Of a stretch of 10,852 bases of DNA, positions 6,389-10,852 are shown piece by piece (positions within the stretch are counted from its first letter, which is position 1; each line of letters begins with the position of its first letter). The position numbers and the translations under genes are program-made. Origin of the DNA: an uncultured Bacteroidota bacterium (GTDB taxonomy: Bacteria; Bacteroidota; Bacteroidia; Chitinophagales; Chitinophagaceae); contig CAIJZG010000307.1 of the NCBI GenBank assembly GCA_903825065.1, forward strand, positions 1-10,852, given 5' to 3'. The notes beneath the pieces are model-generated. The model was not told the DNA's origin and did not search any database. It was given only the letters and a program-made list of their open reading frames with translations.

Positions 6389-7351
6389 TTAGTTCTCTAA
6401 TTTGAATAAACTATCTACAAATTCGTCCTTATCAAATAAAATCAGGTCTTCAATTTTTTCCCCAACACCAATATATTTGACAGGTATTTTAAACTGATCA
6501 GCAATTGCTAATACCACTCCGCCTTTTGCTGTTCCATCGAGTTTAGTAATCGATAATGCTGTCACTACAGTTGCAGCAGTGAATTGACGTGCTTGTTCCA
6601 CTGCATTCTGTCCTGTGGAACCGTCTAAAACCAACATTACTTCATGAGGTGCATCTGGAATGATTTTTTGAATCACTCTTTTGATTTTGCTTAATTCTTC
6701 CATCAAATGAATTTTGTTATGCAATCTTCCTGCGGTATCAATTAAAACAACGTCCGCATTTTTTGAAACAGCACTAGCTATCGTATCATAAGCAACTGCA
6801 CTCGGGTCAGAGCCCATCGCTTGTTTTACTATAGGTACACCTACACGTTCACTCCAAATTGTTAATTGATCAACTGCCGCTGCTCTAAAAGTATCTGCTG
6901 CACCTAATACCACATTCATTCCAGCAGCTTTATAATGATAGGCTAATTTCCCAATGGTAGTTGTCTTTCCAACTCCATTAACTCCAACCACTAAAATAAC
7001 ATAAGGCTTCTTACCTGGAGGTGCTGTGAAACTTTTATAAGAGTCATCCCCAGCATCAACTAATACAGCTTTAATTTCTTGCTGGAGAATTGAGTTGAGT
7101 TCGGATGTGCCAATATATTTATTTTCTTTAGCGCGCTTTTCAATTCTTTCGATGATTTTAATAGTTGTTTCAATCCCAACATCAGCACCAACTAACACTT
7201 CTTCCAAACTGTCTAGCACTTCTTCATCAATTGTTGTCTTACCAGCAATTGCTTTGGTAATCTTTGCAAGAAACCCATCTTTGGTTTTTTGTAAACCTTG
7301 ATCCAGACTTTCCTTTTCTTTTTTTCCGAATAGCTTTCCTAAAAAACTCAT
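6389..7351 (-). CDS. ftsY: Signal recognition particle receptor FtsY
   Basis: SRP GTPase that docks the ribosome-SRP complex at the membrane and hands nascent membrane proteins to the Sec translocon. The 320-aa protein has a short N domain (about 20-105) and a G domain with all five motifs: G1 GVNGVGKT (123-130), G2 DTFRAAA (153-159), G3 DTAGR (205-209), G4 TKLD (269-272) and G5 GVGEKIEDL (296-304). DGSTGQNA (243-250) is typical of FtsY rather than Ffh, and there is no Met-rich M domain. The long acidic A domain of E. coli FtsY is absent; instead the first 15 residues (MSFLGKLFGKK) form a basic amphipathic membrane-targeting helix, as in many short FtsYs. The ATG has no SD. It sits after the ribosomal cluster, separated by a terminator, with its own possible promoter. 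Confidence 0.97.
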   Translation of the reverse strand: MSFLGKLFGKKEKESLDQGLQKTKDGFLAKITKAIAGKTTIDEEVLDSLEEVLVGADVGIETTIKIIERIEKRAKENKYIGTSELNSILQQEIKAVLVDAGDDSYKSFTAPPGKKPYVILVVGVNGVGKTTTIGKLAYHYKAAGMNVVLGAADTFRAAAVDQLTIWSERVGVPIVKQAMGSDPSAVAYDTIASAVSKNADVVLIDTAGRLHNKIHLMEELSKIKRVIQKIIPDAPHEVMLVLDGSTGQNAVEQARQFTAATVVTALSITKLDGTAKGGVVLAIADQFKIPVKYIGVGEKIEDLILFDKDEFVDSLFKLEN

Positions 7352-7374
7352 ATTAACTACTTTAAATAATCGAA

Positions 7375-7405
7375 GAAAAATACAGTTTAAACCGATTCAT
7401 GACAA
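7375..7405 (-). promoter_or_regulatory. Possible promoter for ftsY
   Basis: On the minus strand TTG (7405-7403) precedes TATTTTTC (7382-7375) by 20 bases. The second box matches TAnnTTTG at 7 of 8 positions and the spacing fits the Bacteroidota norm. Its position between the upstream terminator and the ftsY ATG (7351) is right, predicting a leader of about 20 nt. Confidence 0.4.
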
Positions 7406-7410
7406 AATAC

Positions 7411-7442
7411 AAAAAGCCTTCCCGGAAAAAGGGAAAGCTTTT
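7411..7442 (-). terminator. Intrinsic terminator of the rpmB-rpmG-DUF4295 cluster
   Basis: On the minus strand AAAAGCTTTCCC (7442-7431) pairs with GGGAAGGCTTTT (7423-7412), 12 base pairs including one G-U, around a 7-base loop. The last arm runs into TTTTTG, giving a short U-run. It lies 23 bases after the DUF4295 stop codon and so ends the ribosomal transcript before ftsY. Confidence 0.75.
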
Positions 7443-7464
7443 CAATAGTTTCTTGCAGGACCGA

Positions 7465-7638
7465 TTATTTTTCAGCTAAGAAATCCTTCACCTTATCCTT
7501 GTGTATAATAGCCTCCTTAAAGGTATATGCACCAGTCTTAGGGCTACGAACAGCCTTGATAACTTTTGTCCAGTTTTTTGCTTCAGCAGATGCTTTAGCA
7601 TCTTTTACTTTAGCGTTTTTAGAAGCTGCTTTTGCCAT
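7465..7638 (-). CDS. DUF4295 family small basic protein (probable ribosomal protein bL38)
   Basis: A 57-aa lysine- and alanine-rich protein starting at ATG 7638 and ending at TAA 7467-7465. It begins MAKAASKNAKVKDAK and carries a conserved-looking centre KNWTKVIKAVRSPKTGAY (21-38), with a C-terminal FKEAIIHKDKVKDFLAEK helix. The composition and length are those of a small ribosomal protein. It starts 2 bases after the rpmG stop, so it is almost certainly translated with it, and the order rpmB-rpmG-DUF4295-ftsY is a known Bacteroidota arrangement. A Bacteroidota-specific large-subunit protein, bL38, was reported from a Flavobacterium ribosome structure; I believe DUF4295 is that protein but cannot confirm it here. 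The gene is too short to be picked up by usual length cut-offs. Confidence 0.88.
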   Translation of the reverse strand: MAKAASKNAKVKDAKASAEAKNWTKVIKAVRSPKTGAYTFKEAIIHKDKVKDFLAEK

Positions 7639-7640
7639 GA

Positions 7641-7823
7641 TTATTTAATTTCTTTATGAACGGTTACTTTTTTCAGAATTGGGTTGTACTTTTTCAATTC
7701 AATACGCTCAGGCGTATTTTTCTTATTCTTTTTAGTGATATAGCGACTAGTGCCCGCCATTCCACTGGTTTTGTGCTCTGTGCATTCCAGGATTACTTGA
7801 ACCCTGTTACCTTTCTTTGCCAT
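7641..7823 (-). CDS. rpmG: 50S ribosomal protein bL33
   Basis: A 60-aa small basic protein of the large subunit, located near the E site in known ribosomes. MAKKGNRVQVILECTEHKTSG (as 1-21) and RYITKKNKKNTPERIELKKYNP (27-48) are the family signature, with a C-terminal VTVHKEIK. Only one cysteine (Cys14) is present, so this is the zinc-free (C-minus) form, not the CxxC zinc-ribbon form. It lies 28 bases after rpmB and 2 bases before the DUF4295 gene. The leader between rpmB and rpmG is A-rich and lacks an SD. The length is slightly more than the 50-55 aa common in Proteobacteria. Confidence 0.96.
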   Translation of the reverse strand: MAKKGNRVQVILECTEHKTSGMAGTSRYITKKNKKNTPERIELKKYNPILKKVTVHKEIK

Positions 7824-7851
7824 TGTATTAGGTAGTTTTCTTTGTTAATAG

Positions 7852-8088
7852 TTAGATCTTTGTACCAGCCAATCTCAATTCTTTGATAACTGATGAAAGA
7901 CCATTCTTATTGATCGTTCTTAAAGCATCAGTAGATACTTTCAATGTTACCCAACGGTCTTCTTCTGCGAAGAAAAAACGCTTGGTTTGTAAATTGGGTA
8001 GAAAACGACGCTTGGTCTTAATGTTTGAGTGAGAAACACTATTACCAGTTTGTGGCTTTTTACCTGTAACCTGACATACTCTTGCCAT
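7852..8088 (-). CDS. rpmB: 50S ribosomal protein bL28
   Basis: A 78-aa large-subunit protein, the usual length. MARVCQVTGKKPQTGNSVSHS (1-21) followed by KTKRRFLPNLQTKRFF (25-40) and a C-terminal region with STDALRTINKNGL are the standard bL28 features. The N-terminal motif has VCQVTGK with a single cysteine in place of the CxxC zinc knuckle, so it is the zinc-free form, matching the zinc-free bL33 next to it. It is the first gene of the ribosomal cluster and has the best promoter in the window about 22 bases upstream. The leader is AAAAAATAAGAGTC, A-rich and without an SD. Confidence 0.97.
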   Translation of the reverse strand: MARVCQVTGKKPQTGNSVSHSNIKTKRRFLPNLQTKRFFFAEEDRWVTLKVSTDALRTINKNGLSSVIKELRLAGTKI

Positions 8089-8110
8089 GACTCTTATTTT
8101 TTCGGGACGG

Positions 8111-8140
8111 CAAAGGTAAGGAAATGCTCCAAACTACCAA
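8111..8140 (-). promoter_or_regulatory. Promoter of the rpmB-rpmG-DUF4295 cluster
   Basis: On the minus strand TTG (8140-8138) is followed after exactly 19 bases by TACCTTTG (8118-8111), a perfect TAnnTTTG -7 box. This is the expected -33/-7 layout for the Bacteroidota primary sigma factor. Transcription should start near 8106, about 18 bases before the rpmB ATG. The remaining 118 bases up to the ABC-F stop hold nothing I can name apart from an isolated GAGGAGG without a start codon. Confidence 0.7.
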
Positions 8141-8258
8141 TACCATTTCCCATTTTTTTATTAAATTTTTGCACAAAACGGGGGAAAATTCTTTTGAAAC
8201 CCGCCTCCTCAACTGTTTTTCCACAATTGAAACGCGAAATTAGGTCAAATAACCCGTA

Positions 8259-9884
8259 TTAGCTATACATTTCCCCTCTCAATTCCTTAACACGTGCATC
8301 TTCCATATATTCATCGAAGGTCATTAACCGATCTATAATCCCTCTAGGGGTTAACTCTATGATCCGATTAGCAACAGTTTGAAGGAATGTATGGTCATGT
8401 GATGTAATCAAAACAACACCAGGAAAGGTCTGACAGCCTTCATTGAAGCTCTGAATACTTTCCAGGTCTAAGTGATTAGTAGGTTGATCTAAAATCACCA
8501 CATTGGGGTTCTGTAACATCATACGACTAACCATACAACGTACTTTCTCTCCCCCACTGAGTACATTGGTCTTCTTGGTTATATCATCCCCACTAAATAA
8601 CATCTTACCTAAAAACCCACGAATAAAGGGTTCATCTGCATCTGTTACATGAGCTGGCACATATTGTCTTAACCAATCCATCAGACTTAAACCATTAGTA
8701 AAAAATTCATTGTTTTCAACCGGCAAATAAGCTTTAGTAATGGTTGTTCCCCATTCATATTTTCCTGAACCAGGTTCCTGAATACCATTAATGGTTTCAA
8801 AAAAACTAGTTACAGCTAAAGGATCCTTACTTAAAAAAGCTACTTTCTCCCCTTTATTAATACTGAAATTTACTTTGTCATATAACTTACGGCCATCTAC
8901 CGATTTACTCAGGTTCTCAACATTTAAAATTTGGTTTCCAACTTCACGTAATGGTTGAAATATAATACCTGGATATTTTCTATTGGAAGGCTCTATTTCT
9001 TCAATAGTTAATTTTTCCAATGCTTTTTTACGTGAGGTTGCTTGCTTACTCTTCGATGCATTGGCCGAGAAACGCGCAATAAAGTCGAGTAAAGCCTGAC
9101 GCTTTTCTTCGTTCTTTTTGTTCTTATCATTGATCTGGCGACTCATCAATTGAGAAGACTCATACCAGAAAGTATAGTTACCTGTAAAGACTTTTATTTT
9201 ACTACGATCCACATCGGCAACGTGTGTACAGATGGTATCTAAGAAGTGACGATCGTGACTAACAACCAATACAATATTCTCATAATCGGCTAAGAAGTTT
9301 TCTAACCAACCAATAGTTTCAATATCTAATCCGTTGGTAGGCTCATCTAATAATAAAATATCAGGATTCCCAAATAAAGCTTGAGCTAATAATACCCTTA
9401 CTTTAAAGTTACTAGGGATATCTTTCATTAAGCTTTGTTGCAAATTCTCTGTCACACCTAAACTGCTCAAAAGTGTACCAGCATTGCTTTCTGCTTCATA
9501 GCCCCCCATTTCTCCAAAATCAGCTTCTAACTCGCCGGCTTTCATTCCATCTTCTTCTGTAAAATCATCTTTGGCATAGATAGCATCACGTTCATGCATC
9601 ACATCCCACAAATGTTTGTGGCCCATCAAAACTGTATTTAAAACGGTGCAATCATCAAACTCAAATTGGTTCTGTTTCAAAAAAGACATGCGTTCTCCTT
9701 TTGAAATTTCAACAACTCCTTTGTTAGGTTCGATCTCCCCACTTAATATTTTCAGAAAGGTAGATTTACCAGCACCATTGGCACCAATAACCCCATAACA
9801 ATTTCCTTTTTGGAAACTGATATTTACTTCATCAAACAATACCCTTTTGCCATAAGCCAGGGTGATATTTCTTGCACTAATCAT
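8259..9884 (-). CDS. ABC-F ATPase, YbiT type, with degenerate second nucleotide site
   Basis: Soluble twin-ATPase protein of the ABC-F group that binds the ribosomal E site; no membrane segments. It matches E. coli YbiT along its length, for example TVLMGHKHLWDV (84-95) and FSANASKSKQATSR (272-285) in the linker. I start it at ATG 9884 (541 aa, MISARNITLAYGK); a TTG at 9911 lies inside the promoter box. NBD1 has Walker A GANGAGKST (34-42), Walker B LLLDEP (177-182) and no LSGGQ signature, as in YbiT. NBD2 has LSGGEK (442-447) and an H-loop SHD (495-497), but the Walker A position reads FLSKDPLAVTSFF (350-362), without GxxGxGKS/T, and the catalytic Glu is Gln467 in LDQPTNHLDLE. So one composite ATP site is canonical and the other lacks its key residues. 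A housekeeping translation factor is more likely than antibiotic resistance. Confidence 0.92.
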   Translation of the reverse strand: MISARNITLAYGKRVLFDEVNISFQKGNCYGVIGANGAGKSTFLKILSGEIEPNKGVVEISKGERMSFLKQNQFEFDDCTVLNTVLMGHKHLWDVMHERDAIYAKDDFTEEDGMKAGELEADFGEMGGYEAESNAGTLLSSLGVTENLQQSLMKDIPSNFKVRVLLAQALFGNPDILLLDEPTNGLDIETIGWLENFLADYENIVLVVSHDRHFLDTICTHVADVDRSKIKVFTGNYTFWYESSQLMSRQINDKNKKNEEKRQALLDFIARFSANASKSKQATSRKKALEKLTIEEIEPSNRKYPGIIFQPLREVGNQILNVENLSKSVDGRKLYDKVNFSINKGEKVAFLSKDPLAVTSFFETINGIQEPGSGKYEWGTTITKAYLPVENNEFFTNGLSLMDWLRQYVPAHVTDADEPFIRGFLGKMLFSGDDITKKTNVLSGGEKVRCMVSRMMLQNPNVVILDQPTNHLDLESIQSFNEGCQTFPGVVLITSHDHTFLQTVANRIIELTPRGIIDRLMTFDEYMEDARVKELRGEMYS

Positions 9885-9908
9885 TGACGATAACTGTTTT
9901 TCAGGCGG

Positions 9909-9916
9909 CAAAAGTA
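9909..9916 (-). promoter_or_regulatory. -7 promoter box for the ABC-F gene (TACTTTTG)
   Basis: Perfect TAnnTTTG match, predicting a start near 9904 and a leader of about 20 nt to the ATG at 9884. Its last three bases are the TTG that opens the longer reading frame, which argues that the longer frame is not translated. No TTG at -33 is visible. Confidence 0.5.
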
Positions 9917-9977
9917 AGCTTTCAAGCCGGAATTTGATTTTTGAATTTTAAATTTTGGCTTTTGATTTTCTAAAAAT

Positions 9978-10852
9978 CTACCACTCGGCTCTTGCATTAG
10001 GATGGCAATCAAGGGATGCGAATTGACCAGCTTGATATTTATAATAGGCAGTGATAGCGATCATTGCAGCATTATCAGTACAATATTCAAAAGATGGAAT
10101 AAAAGTTTTCCATCCATGTTTTATGCCGGCATCTACAAATGATTTGCGTAATCCGGAATTAGCACTTACTCCCCCAGCTAAACAAACCTGTTTAACCCCA
10201 GTTTTAACAATCGCCTTTTTTAGTTTTTTTATCAAAATTTGAATGATGGAAAATTGAACAGATGCACATAAGTCATTTCTGTTTGCTTCTATAAATTCAG
10301 GTGATTGTTTTTGAAGAAAATATAGAATCGAAGTTTTTAATCCACTAAAAGAAAAATTGAGATCCGGAATTTGTGGTTCTGCAAATTTATATTTTAGCGG
10401 ATCTCCTAAAGCTGCATATTTATCAATCAATGGTCCACCAGGATAAGGCAGACCCAATAACTTAGCAGTTTTATCAAATGCCTCACCGGCCGCGTCATCA
10501 ATTGTTTCACCGAGAATTTCTAACTCTAAGGGAGATTTTGCGAGTACGATTTGCGTATGCCCGCCACTTACTGTTAAACATAGAAAAGGAAAAGATGGAG
10601 CAGGATCCTGAATTAGATTAGCTAGTACATGCGCTTGCATATGATGAACCGAAATTAAAGGTTTATCAAGCGATAATGCCAATGACTTTGTAAACTGCAC
10701 ACCCACCAACAAACTACCTATTAGACCTGGTGCTTGTGTAAATGCAAAAGCTGAAATTTCTTGCATTCTCTCAGAAGCATTCAATTTTGGAAATGATTCC
10801 TGTAAACATGTTTCAATTACTGGAACTATATTTTGCATATGAGCCCTGCTTG
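9978..10852 (-). CDS. tsaD: tRNA N6-adenosine threonylcarbamoyltransferase TsaD (5' end outside window)
   Basis: Universal enzyme that, with TsaB and TsaE, transfers the threonylcarbamoyl group from TC-AMP to A37 of ANN-decoding tRNAs (t6A). The frame is open to the right edge; bases upstream of the ATG at 10838 encode SRAH, the expected continuation of the family's ELASRAH motif, so that ATG is internal and about 40-50 N-terminal residues are missing. Visible features: metal-binding HHMQAH (residues 45-50 counting from that Met), SGGHTQIVL, the DDAAGEAFDK segment, PYPGGPLID, FSFSGLKTS, LAGGVSANSGLR and the C-terminal metal ligand in CTDNAAMIA. The chain ends at TAG 9980-9978. All catalytic features in the visible part are intact. 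A single -strand gene here; no tsaB or tsaE is seen next to it. Confidence 0.96.
   Translation of the reverse strand, partial: SRAHMQNIVPVIETCLQESFPKLNASERMQEISAFAFTQAPGLIGSLLVGVQFTKSLALSLDKPLISVHHMQAHVLANLIQDPAPSFPFLCLTVSGGHTQIVLAKSPLELEILGETIDDAAGEAFDKTAKLLGLPYPGGPLIDKYAALGDPLKYKFAEPQIPDLNFSFSGLKTSILYFLQKQSPEFIEANRNDLCASVQFSIIQILIKKLKKAIVKTGVKQVCLAGGVSANSGLRKSFVDAGIKHGWKTFIPSFEYCTDNAAMIAITAYYKYQAGQFASLDCHPNARAEW

Noticed and set aside
8200..8212. GAGGAGG on the minus strand in the gap after the ABC-F gene, as an SD for a small gene
   Set aside because: No ATG, GTG or TTG follows at a suitable distance with a worthwhile frame, and the lineage rarely uses SD.
8029..8262. Plus-strand 77-codon frame over the rpmB start and the following gap
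   Set aside because: It is antisense to rpmB and its promoter, with a Cys/Leu-rich composition typical of shadow frames.
8789..8850. Loss of the NBD2 P-loop as a frameshift artefact
   Set aside because: The frame is open and aligns to YbiT on both sides (KGEK before, YEWGTT after) with no length change, so it is substitution, not an indel.
9925..9975. AT-rich TTTTGATTTT-like repeats between ABC-F and tsaD as a CRISPR or tandem repeat
   Set aside because: The units are short, irregular and of low complexity; they fit ordinary AT-rich spacer.
1..10852. Mobile element, prophage, defence island or toxin-antitoxin pair
   Set aside because: No transposase, integrase, recombinase, phage or defence gene, target-site duplication or tRNA is visible; the genes are core functions.

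Overview
The window is ordinary chromosomal housekeeping DNA from a low-GC member of the Bacteroidota, most likely a Chitinophagaceae-like lineage (the rank below phylum is inference). The evidence for the phylum is: a DUF4295/bL38-type small protein behind rpmB-rpmG and next to ftsY; a DUF2027-Smr protein; repeated TAnnTTTG -7 promoter boxes just upstream of genes; and start codons almost without Shine-Dalgarno sequences. I see no phage, transposase, CRISPR array, toxin-antitoxin or defence locus, and no convincing new multi-gene system.

Layout: the left edge holds the 3' end of nhaA (+). It converges with prfB (-), which needs a programmed +1 frameshift at an in-frame UGA. Immediately upstream of prfB on the same strand lies rnpB (RNase P RNA, about 1477-1829), then a DUF2027-Smr gene, a CAT/YfnA-type amino-acid permease and a short-chain polyprenyl diphosphate synthase, all on the minus strand. 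The synthase and a small secreted beta-barrel-like protein (+) diverge from a 113-bp gap with a perfect palindrome that gives a -7 box on each strand. A 115-bp gap with a pair of related hairpins (REP-like) separates the barrel gene from ftsY (-).

Upstream of ftsY is the ribosomal cluster rpmB-rpmG-DUF4295 (-), with a good promoter and an intrinsic terminator. Next comes a YbiT-type ABC-F ATPase (-) whose second nucleotide site is degenerate, and finally tsaD (-), cut by the right edge.

Functionally most genes serve translation and its surroundings: termination (RF2), tRNA 5' processing (RNase P), tRNA t6A modification (TsaD), ribosome structure (bL28, bL33, DUF4295), a ribosome-associated ABC-F factor, membrane targeting (FtsY) and an Smr nuclease-like protein. 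They do not form one operon. Most have their own promoter-like box. The best second looks are the SD-bearing prfB frameshift site in a lineage that generally ignores SD, the asymmetric ABC-F ATPase, the palindromic divergent promoter, and the very tight rnpB-prfB junction.
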